Positions 25,013 to 33,718 of a stretch of DNA of 64,000 bases are shown in pieces. The stretch is from NCBI GenBank assembly GCA_050305935.1, contig JBNLGG010000010.1:30993-94992 (forward strand). Direction: 5' to 3'. Made by a program: the position numbers and the translations under genes. This stretch comes from CAJXNP01 sp050305935 (GTDB taxonomy: Bacteria; Bacteroidota; Bacteroidia; Cytophagales; Cyclobacteriaceae). Position 1 is the first letter of the stretch; every line of letters begins with the position of its first letter. A model generated the notes under the pieces. That model made no database searches and was not told the origin of the DNA. It worked only from the letters and a program-made list of their open reading frames with translations.

Positions 25013-25942
25013 ATGATCAAGGAAATAAAAGAAATACCAGAAAAAGCTCAAAAAGTATTAAAGTCAACTCAAAAATTAGTGTTACCAACAGGAGTTCCCT
25101 ATTTGGGGATGGGTTCTTCCTATTTTACGACACTCGCATTGTATTACCAGGGAATCGATATCAGACCAGAGGCCTCGTCTACTTACTATAATTACCTCAG
25201 TAAAATGATTAAAAGCAAACTGGCTGTACTTATTTCGCAATCCGGAAGATCGAGTGAGACCTTGTGGTGTAGCAGGCTTTTTGAGGAATATATCGCTATT
25301 ACAAATTATGCAAAAAGTGACCTGGGAAGTATGGACGCCGTAAGGAGAATTGTTGAGCTCAAGGCAGGGAATGAAGCTTATTCGTCAACAAAAACCTATA
25401 TCAATACACTTATTGCGCTTTATAACGGCCATAAAATCGACCCAAGTCCGGCCGTCGATAAGTTGATGACTAAAATGAAGGATTATGAAAGCTGGGGACG
25501 GGAGGCCGCAGAAGTATTATTTAAAATCATAGTACAAGGAACCTATAAGGGATTTTACATCATTGGAAACGGACCGAACCTGGCAACTGCTTACAAAGGT
25601 GCACTGACCATGACAGAGATGACCAAGTACCCAACCATCGGCATGTCGGTTTCCTCATATGACCACGGACCCAAAGAATCGGCTAAGGGTACAGCGATCA
25701 TCGTCATCAAGTCAGACGGCCCTTCCTACCGAAGAACAAGTCAGTTATTTAAGCTGGTGGAAAATGCGGGGGCCGAAGTTATCTATCTGGAAGATGATAG
25801 TGTGCCGGAACATCTTTCACCAATCACTTCGGTAGTACCACTATTTTTCATGACTTATTTCTTAGCCGAAAATCTGCATGTGAAGAAGGCTTTCGAAGTT
25901 GGAGAGAAAGTAACAGAAGGCAAAAAGCCAAGGAAGAAATAG
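25013..25942 (+). CDS. SIS-domain protein (sugar isomerase/deaminase type)
   Basis: 309 residues with two SIS domains in tandem, like the isomerase half of GlmS but without the glutaminase half. The first domain has GMGSSYFTTLALYY (about 31-44) and LISQSGRSSETLW (about 77-89). The second has IIGNGPNLATAYKGALTMTE (about 185-204) and MSVSSYDHGPKESA. These motifs bind phosphorylated sugars. Candidates are an aminosugar-phosphate isomerase/deaminase or a fructosamine-type deglycase (AgaS/FrlB-like). It could feed hexosamine released by GH20 into metabolism, but that is inference. It is a single gene ending at a structured region and a strong terminator. Confidence 0.85.
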   Translation: MIKEIKEIPEKAQKVLKSTQKLVLPTGVPYLGMGSSYFTTLALYYQGIDIRPEASSTYYNYLSKMIKSKLAVLISQSGRSSETLWCSRLFEEYIAITNYAKSDLGSMDAVRRIVELKAGNEAYSSTKTYINTLIALYNGHKIDPSPAVDKLMTKMKDYESWGREAAEVLFKIIVQGTYKGFYIIGNGPNLATAYKGALTMTEMTKYPTIGMSVSSYDHGPKESAKGTAIIVIKSDGPSYRRTSQLFKLVENAGAEVIYLEDDSVPEHLSPITSVVPLFFMTYFLAENLHVKKAFEVGEKVTEGKKPRKK

Positions 25943-25960
25943 AAACAAAATAAAAACAAA

Positions 25961-26025
25961 CCATCCATGAACTAAAGGATGGAAAGTCACCGGACCACCC
26001 CTAGTAGTTGGACGGCTGGACTTTC
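25961..26025 (+). other. Structured 3' region after the SIS gene (two consecutive stems)
   Basis: CCATCC (25961-25966) pairs with GGATGG (25977-25982). Immediately after, GAAAGTC (25982-25988) pairs with GACTTTC (26019-26025), enclosing a 30-nt GC-rich segment with its own short pairings. This lies between the SIS stop and the shared terminator. I recognise no known RNA family. Confidence 0.4.
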
Positions 26026-26032
26026 AAAAAAA

Positions 26033-26063
26033 AAGCCCATTTGAAATATGATCAAATGGGCTT
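26033..26063. terminator. Strong bidirectional terminator between the SIS gene and accC
   Basis: AAGCCCATTTGA (26033-26044) and TCAAATGGGCTT (26052-26063) form a perfect 12-bp stem with a 7-nt loop. It is flanked by an A9 run on the left and a T-rich run on the right, so it serves both convergent transcripts. Confidence 0.88.
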
Positions 26064-26083
26064 CTTTTGTTTTTTATAATTCC

Positions 26084-27433
26084 CTAATCTTTCAGATCGG
26101 TAAAATCAAAAGTTTCCAGAAACTTGGTGGTAAATTTACCCGACTGGAATTGAGGGTCATCCATCAATTTTAAATGGAAGGGTATCGTTGTCTTGATCCC
26201 TTCGATGATAAACTCACCAAGCGCCCTTTTCATCCGCACGATACACTCTTCCCGTGATTGCGCAGTTACTATCAGCTTGGCAATCATACTATCATAATTT
26301 GGTGGAATAGTATATCCTGCATACACATGGCTATCCACCCTTACACCCTGTCCGCCAGGGATATGCAGGGATTGGATTTTACCGGGGCAAGGTCTGAAAT
26401 CCTTTCCAGGATCTTCTGCATTGATCCGGCATTCCATAGAGTAAAGTTGTGGGAAATAATTCTTTCCTGAAATGGGCACACCGGCAGCTACTTTGATCTG
26501 CTCTTTGATGAGGTCGAAATTAGTTACCTGCTCAGTGATGGGGTGTTCTACCTGGATACGGGTGTTCATCTCCATAAAGTAGAAATTACCATGCTTGTCG
26601 AGCAAAAACTCGATGGTTCCGGCCCCTTCATAATTGATAGCCTCAGCACCTTTAATGGCAGCGGCTCCCATTTTTTCCCGCAATTTCTGGTCCACTGCAG
26701 GCGAGGGGGTTTCTTCCACCAGTTTTTGGTGTCTTCGCTGAATGCTACAGTCCCTTTCTGACAGATGGCAAGCCCTTCCACGTTTATCCCCTACTACCTG
26801 GATCTCCACGTGCCTTGGCTCTTCTACGAATTTTTCAAGGTAAAGTCCATCATTTCCAAAGGCTGCTTTCGATTCCATCCTGGCATCATCCCAGGCCTTT
26901 TTGAACTCATCTTCCTTTTTTACGATCCTCATTCCCCGGCCACCACCACCTGCAGTAGCCTTAAGAATTACAGGATATCCAATTTTCTTGGCTATTTTTT
27001 TGCCTTCGTCGATACTGTCCAGCAAGCCATCAGAACCTGGAATGGTAGGGACGCCGGCCTTTTTCATAGTTTCCTTGGCGGTGGCCTTGTCTCCCATTCG
27101 ATTGATCATATCGGGAGAAGCACCTATAAACTTGATATTATATTCCTCACAAATACGTGAGAATTCGGCATTTTCTGCTAAAAATCCATATCCCGGGTGA
27201 ATAGCATCTGCATTCGTGATCTCAGCGGCCGCAATGATATTCGGCATGTTGAGATAGGAAAGGCTGCTGGACGGCGGTCCAATGCATACCGCCTCATCAG
27301 CAAATCGAACATGAAGACTTTCTTTATCGGCTTTCGAGTAAACGGCCACCGTACTGATGCCCATTTCCCTACAGGTCCTGATAATTCGCAAAGCTATTTC
27401 CCCCCTATTGGCAATTAAAATCTTTTTAAACAC
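26084..27433 (-). CDS. accC: Biotin carboxylase subunit of acetyl-CoA carboxylase
   Basis: 449 residues, standard for AccC. It starts MFKKILIANRGEIALRIIRT. The ATP-grasp domain has the glycine-rich loop KATAGGGGRGMRIVK, the metal-binding EMNTRIQVEHPITE motif and the C-terminal MECRINAEDP. It carboxylates the biotin on AccB in the first step of fatty-acid synthesis. It is the last gene of the efp-accB-accC unit, 36 bp after accB, and ends at a strong terminator. Confidence 0.97.
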   Translation of the reverse strand: MFKKILIANRGEIALRIIRTCREMGISTVAVYSKADKESLHVRFADEAVCIGPPSSSLSYLNMPNIIAAAEITNADAIHPGYGFLAENAEFSRICEEYNIKFIGASPDMINRMGDKATAKETMKKAGVPTIPGSDGLLDSIDEGKKIAKKIGYPVILKATAGGGGRGMRIVKKEDEFKKAWDDARMESKAAFGNDGLYLEKFVEEPRHVEIQVVGDKRGRACHLSERDCSIQRRHQKLVEETPSPAVDQKLREKMGAAAIKGAEAINYEGAGTIEFLLDKHGNFYFMEMNTRIQVEHPITEQVTNFDLIKEQIKVAAGVPISGKNYFPQLYSMECRINAEDPGKDFRPCPGKIQSLHIPGGQGVRVDSHVYAGYTIPPNYDSMIAKLIVTAQSREECIVRMKRALGEFIIEGIKTTIPFHLKLMDDPQFQSGKFTTKFLETFDFTDLKD

Positions 27434-27469
27434 GTGTTTATTGATTTTATTGAAAAATTCCCTTCTCGA

Positions 27470-27952
27470 CTAGGAAGGATCTACTAAGAACAACGGCTGG
27501 TCAAATTCAACCGGCGAGGAATTATCAACCAGAACTTTCACTATTTTACCGGAAACCTCTGATTCTATTTCATTAAATAGTTTCATGGCTTCGACAATAC
27601 AGACAGTCTGGCCTACTTTAACCGTGTCACCTTCCTGAACAAACGCAGGGGACTCCGGGTTAGGTGATTGGTAGAAGGTACCAATCATGGGTGATTTTAT
27701 TTCTACAAGCTTTCCATTTGCAGAACCCTCAGGCGCAACTTTTTCCATCTTTGATGATGCATCATCCGCTGCGTTTTGAGCTGCTGGTGTAGCTTGCAAT
27801 ACAGGGGCTTGAACCATCTGTGGAGCACTCTGCACGATGGCTGCGCTCTTTTTCTTTACCTCAATCTTAAACTCCTGAGTTTCAATATTTACCTCTTCTA
27901 AGCCCGATTGGGCTATAAAATCGATTAAATCCTGAATTTCTTTAGCCTTCAT
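27470..27952 (-). CDS. accB: Biotin carboxyl carrier protein of acetyl-CoA carboxylase
   Basis: 160 residues. An N-terminal domain (MKAKEIQDLIDFIAQSGLEE) is joined by an Ala/Pro/Gln-rich flexible linker (about 40-75) to the biotinyl domain. The biotinylation motif is EAMKLFNE with the target Lys at about residue 124. It carries carboxybiotin between AccC and the carboxyltransferase. It lies 4 bp after efp and 36 bp before accC, so the three are likely co-transcribed. Confidence 0.96.
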   Translation of the reverse strand: MKAKEIQDLIDFIAQSGLEEVNIETQEFKIEVKKKSAAIVQSAPQMVQAPVLQATPAAQNAADDASSKMEKVAPEGSANGKLVEIKSPMIGTFYQSPNPESPAFVQEGDTVKVGQTVCIVEAMKLFNEIESEVSGKIVKVLVDNSSPVEFDQPLFLVDPS

Positions 27953-27956
27953 AAAA

Positions 27957-28520
27957 TTATTTTACTCTTTCATAATAAGTGCCAGTACGGGTATCTACCC
28001 TAATTACCTCGTCCTGATCAATAAAAAGCGGTACCTGAATTTCTGCCCCCGTCTCAAGGGTAGCAGGTTTCGAAGCATTGGTAGCAGTGTCGCCCTTAAC
28101 CCCGGGCTCGGTGTATGTAATTTGCAATGTCACAAATGCGGGAAGCTCAACACTTAGCGCTGTTTCTGTCTCAGCATGATAAATTACCTCGACTTCCTGC
28201 CCCTCCTTTAAAAACTCGCTGCCTTCCACCATATTTTCCTGTAAAGCAACTTGTTCGAAGGTGCTGCTATCCATAAAATGATAGCCAATATCATCTTTGT
28301 AAAGAAACTGGTGCGGCCTTCTTTCTATTCTTGCCGTGGTGATCTTTACACCGGCGTTAAATGTGTTATCGATTACTTTTCCAGATTTGAGGTTCTTCAA
28401 TTTTGTCCTTACAAACGCTCCTCCCTTACCCGGTTTTACATGTTGGAATTCTACAATAGTGTACAGGTCGTTGTTATACTCAATACAAAGACCATTTCTA
28501 AAATCTGCAGTAGTTGCCAT
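27957..28520 (-). CDS. efp: Translation elongation factor P
   Basis: 187 residues, the usual size of the three-domain EF-P. The N-terminal KOW-like domain carries the tip loop HVKPGKGGAFV, with Lys32 at the position modified in other bacteria. The OB domains end in VDTRTGTYYERVK. It relieves ribosome stalling at polyproline. It heads the efp-accB-accC cluster. No modification gene (epmA/epmB, or earP) is in the window. Confidence 0.97.
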   Translation of the reverse strand: MATTADFRNGLCIEYNNDLYTIVEFQHVKPGKGGAFVRTKLKNLKSGKVIDNTFNAGVKITTARIERRPHQFLYKDDIGYHFMDSSTFEQVALQENMVEGSEFLKEGQEVEVIYHAETETALSVELPAFVTLQITYTEPGVKGDTATNASKPATLETGAEIQVPLFIDQDEVIRVDTRTGTYYERVK

Positions 28521-28613
28521 GTCTCTAAAATCGTCCTAAAATTATAAATCTATATTCGAAATAAAAATGGAATAGATAAATTGTATCATCCCATGATAAA
28601 AAAGTTACACATG

Positions 28614-28641
28614 AAAAAAGGGAGTTGATTGACTCCCCTTT
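28614..28641 (-). terminator. Terminator downstream of rpmF
   Basis: On the minus strand GGGAGT (28637-28632) pairs with ACTCCC (28625-28620) around a 6-nt loop, followed by TTTTTT. It separates the pdxA-DUF177-rpmF transcript from efp. Confidence 0.8.
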
Positions 28642-28667
28642 AAATTTCCTGTTTTATCCCAATTATA

Positions 28668-28859
28668 TTATACCAGGACTTCTTTTTCCATTACAACCTG
28701 ACCCTTGTAGTATAGCTTGCCCTCGTACCAAAATGCCCTGTGCGGCAGGTGGTGCTCACCTGTAGTGGGACATACAGCAAACTGCTTTTCCTTTAATTTA
28801 TAATGCGTTCTTCTTTTATCTCTTCTGGTCTTCGAAATCTTACGCTTTGGATGTGCCAT
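28668..28859 (-). CDS. rpmF: 50S ribosomal protein L32
   Basis: 63 residues beginning MAHPKRKISKTRRDKRRTHY, the typical L32 start, with the segment VCPTTGEHHLPHRAF. It starts 1 bp after the DUF177 stop, the classic yceD-rpmF pairing, and a terminator follows. It lacks the four-Cys zinc ribbon and is the Cys-poor form. Confidence 0.97.
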   Translation of the reverse strand: MAHPKRKISKTRRDKRRTHYKLKEKQFAVCPTTGEHHLPHRAFWYEGKLYYKGQVVMEKEVLV

Positions 28860-28860
28860 T

Positions 28861-29418
28861 TTATTTTTCTTTATTTTTTAACTTCAATAATCCTTGCCAC
28901 CTGGGATCTATTTCCTCGGGAGATTCATCGTCAATTTCTTCTTCCGAGGTATAGACTAATTCCTCATCCAGATCTTCTTCTTCCTGATCAAATCTGGGAT
29001 GAAGCCTTTTCAGAGGAATGCCTACCGTTATGAATTCATAAATAAAACTTGCCAGGTTCAATACCTGCTCGTCATATTTTATCACAATCACATCGTCCGC
29101 CAGAACATCCTCCTCCTGGCCAAACTTTACTACCAGGTCATTTTCTATTTCCAGGGGGTGATCAAACTTTTCTAAACTCCGATCACACTCGAGCTCTACC
29201 GTTCCTTTGATATTAAAATGTAAATTGAGAAGATGGGTGGTTTTTTCCAAAACCACAGTGACTGCAAGGTCCCCTTTATCTATCAACCCGTAGTCAAACT
29301 CCTTAAAAAAACCTGAATCAATTGTAAAATCAAATTCATGTTTACCAGGTCTAATCCTAACTATTTCAATATCAAATTCTTTGAGCTTTTTCAAACCCCT
29401 TTCCAATAAAGTCCGCAA
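28861..29418 (-). CDS. DUF177 (YceD-like) protein
   Basis: 185 residues. The central part resembles DUF177/YceD: LNLHFNIKGTVELECDRSLE, YDEQVLNLASFIYEFITVGI with a PLKRLHP segment, and an acidic C-terminal region (DQEEEDLDEEL). YceD homologues are encoded with L32 and are linked to 23S rRNA accumulation or processing in plants and bacteria. The gene is between pdxA (41 bp upstream) and rpmF (1 bp downstream). The canonical Cys pair is reduced to one Cys (ELECDRSL). Confidence 0.9.
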   Translation of the reverse strand: MRTLLERGLKKLKEFDIEIVRIRPGKHEFDFTIDSGFFKEFDYGLIDKGDLAVTVVLEKTTHLLNLHFNIKGTVELECDRSLEKFDHPLEIENDLVVKFGQEEDVLADDVIVIKYDEQVLNLASFIYEFITVGIPLKRLHPRFDQEEEDLDEELVYTSEEEIDDESPEEIDPRWQGLLKLKNKEK

Positions 29419-29459
29419 AGTTAATTATATATTTTCTAAATAGAAAAGTATTAGGCAAA

Positions 29460-30497
29460 TTAAGCTTCTACTTCTACTTGAAATTCCTCTCTTTTTGAAC
29501 AAATATTTGCAGCCAGAAAGATAGCTTCCCGCATTGAGATTTCATTTGCTGCCATTTTTCCGGCGATCGGAAAAGCTGTTCCATGATCCGGAGAGGTACG
29601 AACTTTCGACAAGCCAGCTGTAAAATTCACGCCATCTTCAAATGACATGGCTTTAAAAGGAACCAGACCCTGGTCGTGGTACATCGCCAATATGCCATCA
29701 AATTTGGTAAATGACCCGTCACCAAAAAATCCATCGGCGGCAAACGGACCAAAGACGAGGTTTCCTTTCTTTTTTATCTCCTCTATAGCAGGAGCGATTA
29801 TTTGTTCCTCTTCGCTTCCCAGAAGGCCACCTTCCCCGGCATGTGGATTCAAGCCAAGAACCGCAATTTTAGGTTTATTGATCAAAAAGTCTTTTTTCAA
29901 TGACTTGATCATGGCCGCGATCTTTTTTTCTACAGTTTGTTTTGTGATGAGCTTCGCCACGTCTTTTAATGATACATGGCCCGTCACAACGCCTATCCGC
30001 AACACGTCAGAAACCATCATCATCAACCCTTCTCCCCCTAGTTCATTTGAGATATATTCTGTATGACCTGGAAATTTAAACTCCTCACTTTGGGTGTTTT
30101 CCTTACTGATAGGCCCGGTGACCAATGCATCTATCACTCCTTCCTTTAAATCACTGACCGCTTCCTTGATCGCCATAAAAGCATATTTTCCCATCGCCGG
30201 GTCTACCGTCCCGGCATTGATTTCCACGGCTTCTTCCCAGCAGTTGTATACATTGACCCGCTTGTGATTCAAATGACGTTTGTCTTGTACTTGCCCAAAA
30301 TTAAAATCATTTAACTCGAGCATTTTCCGATAGTAGGAAATCGCCTTTGTGGAGCCGTACACAACGGGTGTGATCATATTTAAGACCCGATTATCAGAGA
30401 GCGCTTTGACAATCACTTCCGGGCTGATGCTGTTCAGGTCACCAATGGTAATACCTATTACGGGTTTTCTTTTATTGCTTTTTTCTGGTTGGGACAT
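29460..30497 (-). CDS. pdxA: 4-hydroxythreonine-4-phosphate dehydrogenase
   Basis: 345 residues with the PdxA signatures GITIGDLNSISPEVIVKAL, the metal-binding His motifs GHTEYIS, LNPHAGEGGLLG and MYHDQGLVPFKAM, and TSPDHGTAFPIAGK near the end. It oxidises 4-phosphohydroxy-L-threonine in the DXP-independent-name route to pyridoxal phosphate (the deoxyxylulose-5-phosphate pathway with PdxJ). It heads the pdxA-DUF177-rpmF unit and is divergent from rsmA with a 115-bp gap. Confidence 0.96.
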   Translation of the reverse strand: MSQPEKSNKRKPVIGITIGDLNSISPEVIVKALSDNRVLNMITPVVYGSTKAISYYRKMLELNDFNFGQVQDKRHLNHKRVNVYNCWEEAVEINAGTVDPAMGKYAFMAIKEAVSDLKEGVIDALVTGPISKENTQSEEFKFPGHTEYISNELGGEGLMMMVSDVLRIGVVTGHVSLKDVAKLITKQTVEKKIAAMIKSLKKDFLINKPKIAVLGLNPHAGEGGLLGSEEEQIIAPAIEEIKKKGNLVFGPFAADGFFGDGSFTKFDGILAMYHDQGLVPFKAMSFEDGVNFTAGLSKVRTSPDHGTAFPIAGKMAANEISMREAIFLAANICSKREEFQVEVEA

Positions 30498-30612
30498 ATT
30501 ATTCTTAACATTTTGATTTTATCCAATGCCGCCAAATCCATTTATTTTTAACCATATTGCGCATTGAATTTTGAGTACGCAATTTAAGGTAAATTATTAA
30601 ACAGAAGAAAGA

Positions 30613-31401
30613 TTGGAAGTCAGACCTAAAAAGCGGCTTGGTCAGCATTTTTTAAGGGACCTCAACATCGCCTCCAAAATTGTGGACGAGTTGTCCTTCC
30701 ATGAGGATTACCAGACAGTGGTAGAGATTGGGCCCGGAATGGGCGTGCTGACCGATTTTCTGTTAAAAAAGAAAATCGAAAAACTTCTTCTAATGGAAAT
30801 AGATGAAGAATCAATCCAATATCTTCGGAAAAAATTTTTAAAAGCTTCTCAATTAGAAATAATCCATGCAGACTTCCTAAGGGCGCCTCTTTCCAAGCTA
30901 ATCGACCAGCCCTTTGGAATCATAGGAAACTTCCCATATAATATCTCCAGTCAAATATTATTCAGACTGTTAGACAACCGAGAGCAGGTACCTGAACTGG
31001 TGGGGATGTTTCAGAAGGAAGTGGCCGACAGGGTCTGTTCAAAAGAAGGAAATAAAGTGTATGGCATATTGAGTGTTTTGATTGGCGCTTTTTACGAGAG
31101 GGAATATTTATTCACTGTACCTCAGCATGTATTTAACCCTCCACCAAAAGTAGAATCGGCGGTCATACGTTTAAAACGAAAAGAAAAATTCCACCTCGAT
31201 TGCGACGAAAAACTATTGTTTAGAGTCGTAAAACAGGGTTTCCAAAACCGCCGGAAAACATTGCGAAATGCACTAAAACCAATAAATTTGCCCGATGATT
31301 TAAGAAGTGACCCGGAGTTTGGATTGAGGGCAGAACAACTCTCTGTTGCTGATTTTATCACACTTACAAAAAAAATTGCATCATTTGGAAAATCCGACTA
31401 A
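30613..31401 (+). CDS. rsmA: 16S rRNA (adenine1518-N6/adenine1519-N6)-dimethyltransferase
   Basis: 262 residues starting at TTG 30613. An in-frame stop (TAA 30598-30600) lies 12 bp upstream and no ATG is available, while the family start (VRPKKRLGQHFLRD) follows at once, so TTG is the start. SAM motif I is VEIGPGMGVLTDFL. The catalytic motif is NFPYNISSQ (NLPYN in most). The C-terminal helices contain FQNRRKTLRNAL. It dimethylates two adenines in helix 45 of 16S rRNA. The 3' end overlaps the start of mgtE. Confidence 0.96.
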   Translation: MEVRPKKRLGQHFLRDLNIASKIVDELSFHEDYQTVVEIGPGMGVLTDFLLKKKIEKLLLMEIDEESIQYLRKKFLKASQLEIIHADFLRAPLSKLIDQPFGIIGNFPYNISSQILFRLLDNREQVPELVGMFQKEVADRVCSKEGNKVYGILSVLIGAFYEREYLFTVPQHVFNPPPKVESAVIRLKRKEKFHLDCDEKLLFRVVKQGFQNRRKTLRNALKPINLPDDLRSDPEFGLRAEQLSVADFITLTKKIASFGKSD

Positions 31402-32749
31402 AGTTGAATTGACAAAGGAATTCTTTGAAGAATTAAGTCTGGCAATCAAAGATCGTCAAAGTGACTTTATTGTGAAGTCACTTTCCGAGATGAGGGAAGC
31501 TGACATTTCTTTGATCCTCGAAGAATTTGAGGCGGCCGATTCCAAATATGTATTAAAGCTCCTTCCAAATGATACCGCCGCCAACATCCTCAAAGACCTT
31601 GACGAAGATATCAGGGAAGATTTTCTCGAAGAATTTTCACCGGAAGAAGTAGCTGTCTATCTGGAAATAGTGGAAACCGACAATGGCGCTGATATCCTGA
31701 ACGAAATGCCCATTAAAAAAAGGGAGGAAGTGCTCGCCGCCATGGGCAATGAAGAAAAGGTGAAAAACCTGCTGGAACTTCTCCGCTATGAAGAAAATTG
31801 TGCTGGTGGTCTCATGGCAAAAGAGCTTGTAAAAGCTAACCTCGACTGGACAGTAATCCAGTGTATTGAAGAAATAAGAAGACAAGCCGAAAACGTCAAC
31901 AAAATCTATTCGGTTTATGTGGTCGACAATAAAGATAAACTCCTTGGTCGGGTATCATTGAAGAATCTTCTTCTGTCTAAAACAACGGAGAAAGTAAAAA
32001 ACATCTACGATGATGACATTGTCTATGTACAAACCTACATGGAAGAGGAAGAGATAGCATCAATCATGCAAAAATATGACCTGGAAGTTCTCCCGGTGAT
32101 CAATGTCAAAGGGAAGTTGGTGGGCAGGATCACAGTAGATGATATCATTGACGTTATCACAGATCAGGCCGAGCAGGAACGCCAAATCATGGCCGGTATC
32201 GCAGAGGACGTGGAGGAAGATGACAACATCTGGATATTATCCAGGGCACGACTGCCATGGCTGATCATAGGGCTGCTGGGTGGAATGATCGGCGCAAAGC
32301 TTATCAGTGGCTTTGAGGAAGTACTTGCCCAGGTAACTGCGGTCGCTTTCTTCATTCCCTTAATTATAGCCACAGGAGGAAATGTAGGCATACAATCTTC
32401 CGCCCTCGTGGTACAGAGCCTTGCCAGTCACTTGCCTTTCAAGGACAGCCTGATGCAACGTATCACAAAGGTGTTTCTCGTAGCGCTGATCAATGGGGTA
32501 GTACTTTCCTTTCTGGTTTTCATCTTTATCTATTTTACAACTGATGTCAAGCTGGCTATCGTGGTAGCTACGGCGCTTTTCAGCGTGGTAGTGCTAGCAT
32601 CTTTACTAGGTACGCTGATCCCGCTGATCCTTGAAAAGTTTGGGTTCAACCCGGCCCTTGCATCGGGTCCTTTTATCACTACTACCATTGACCTGCTCGG
32701 ACTTATGGTTTATTTTGCCGTGGCTCATTTTTTATATCAATCGTTATAA
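31385..32749 (+). CDS. mgtE: MgtE-type magnesium transporter
   Basis: No ATG lies near the N-terminus. Candidate starts are TTG 31346 and TTG 31385; I prefer 31385 (MENPTKVELTKEFF), which overlaps rsmA by 17 bp and gives 454 residues. The N-domain helical superhelix is at about 10-125. Two CBS domains follow (about 130-250; AGGLMAKELVKAN, EVLPVINVKGKLVGRITVDD). Five membrane helices form the C-terminal channel, with GNVGIQSSALVVQSLA and FITTTIDLLGLMVYF. MgtE is a Mg2+-gated Mg2+ channel. It is co-directional with rsmA and the dehydrogenase 6 bp downstream. Confidence 0.93.
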   Translation: MENPTKVELTKEFFEELSLAIKDRQSDFIVKSLSEMREADISLILEEFEAADSKYVLKLLPNDTAANILKDLDEDIREDFLEEFSPEEVAVYLEIVETDNGADILNEMPIKKREEVLAAMGNEEKVKNLLELLRYEENCAGGLMAKELVKANLDWTVIQCIEEIRRQAENVNKIYSVYVVDNKDKLLGRVSLKNLLLSKTTEKVKNIYDDDIVYVQTYMEEEEIASIMQKYDLEVLPVINVKGKLVGRITVDDIIDVITDQAEQERQIMAGIAEDVEEDDNIWILSRARLPWLIIGLLGGMIGAKLISGFEEVLAQVTAVAFFIPLIIATGGNVGIQSSALVVQSLASHLPFKDSLMQRITKVFLVALINGVVLSFLVFIFIYFTTDVKLAIVVATALFSVVVLASLLGTLIPLILEKFGFNPALASGPFITTTIDLLGLMVYFAVAHFLYQSL

Positions 32750-32755
32750 TTCTCT

Positions 32756-33694
32756 ATGAAAAAGAAAGTGCTAATATCTGATGCCATGCATCCGAGCATC
32801 ATCCCTACTCTTTCGGAACTTAACTTTGAAGTGGATTATTTTCCTGACATCACCAGGGAGCAAATCCTTGAATCCTTACATCAGTACTGCGGTCTGATCA
32901 TTCGAAGCAAAACTATTATTGATAAGGAACTTATCGACCGGGGAGAAAACCTTACATTTATCGCCCGGGCAGGTGCCGGATTGGATCAAATCGATCTGAC
33001 CTACGCCAAGGAAAACAACATTCACCTACTTAATGCCCCCGAGGGAAACCGGGACGCTGTCGGCGAGCACGCGATTGGCATGTTACTGAACCTCTTTAAC
33101 CATATCAACCGTTCAGACAGGCAAGTAAGATCGATGGAGTGGAAAAGGGAATTCAACAGGGGCGTTGAATTAAATGGTAAAACGGTAGGGATTATTGGCT
33201 ATGGCAATATGGGATCCTCCTTTGCCAAAAGGTTGTCTGGTTTTGATTGCCGGGTTATTTCGTATGACAAGTACAAAAAAGGGTTTGCTGACGATTACAC
33301 CGAAGAAGTCTCATTACATGATATATTCGAACAGGCTGACATCGTTAGCTTTCATGTCCCTCTCACCAGGGAAACAAGGCTGATGGTAGATGATGGCTTT
33401 ATTGGCAATTTCAAAAAGAATATTTACCTGATAAATACAGCCCGTGGGGAAATCTTATCCCTGAAGGCTCTGCTCAATCAACTGCTGGCTGGAAAAATAT
33501 CAGGGGCTGCCCTGGATGTGCTGGAAAACGAAAAATTTGATCAATTGACGAACGAACAGGCGTTAGTATTAAAGGAACTCTTCAAATTAGACAACATTAT
33601 ATTTACCCCTCATGTCGCCGGATGGTCAAAGGAATCTTACATTAAGATAAATCAAACTCTTGCAAAAAAAATTAAACTACTTAAATTAGCTTGA
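32756..33694 (+). CDS. D-isomer-specific 2-hydroxyacid dehydrogenase (phosphoglycerate-dehydrogenase-like)
   Basis: 312 residues. The NAD-binding Rossmann motif is VGIIGYGNMGSSFAKRL. The substrate Arg is in ARAGAGLDQ, the catalytic region has INTARGE and the His is in FTPHVAGWSKESY. It lacks the C-terminal ACT domain of long SerA. SerA is the most common role for such short Bacteroidota enzymes, but other 2-hydroxyacids are possible. It starts 6 bp after mgtE. Confidence 0.9.
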   Translation: MKKKVLISDAMHPSIIPTLSELNFEVDYFPDITREQILESLHQYCGLIIRSKTIIDKELIDRGENLTFIARAGAGLDQIDLTYAKENNIHLLNAPEGNRDAVGEHAIGMLLNLFNHINRSDRQVRSMEWKREFNRGVELNGKTVGIIGYGNMGSSFAKRLSGFDCRVISYDKYKKGFADDYTEEVSLHDIFEQADIVSFHVPLTRETRLMVDDGFIGNFKKNIYLINTARGEILSLKALLNQLLAGKISGAALDVLENEKFDQLTNEQALVLKELFKLDNIIFTPHVAGWSKESYIKINQTLAKKIKLLKLA

Positions 33695-33718
33695 AGCTAT
33701 TCAACATTGAGAGGGGGT

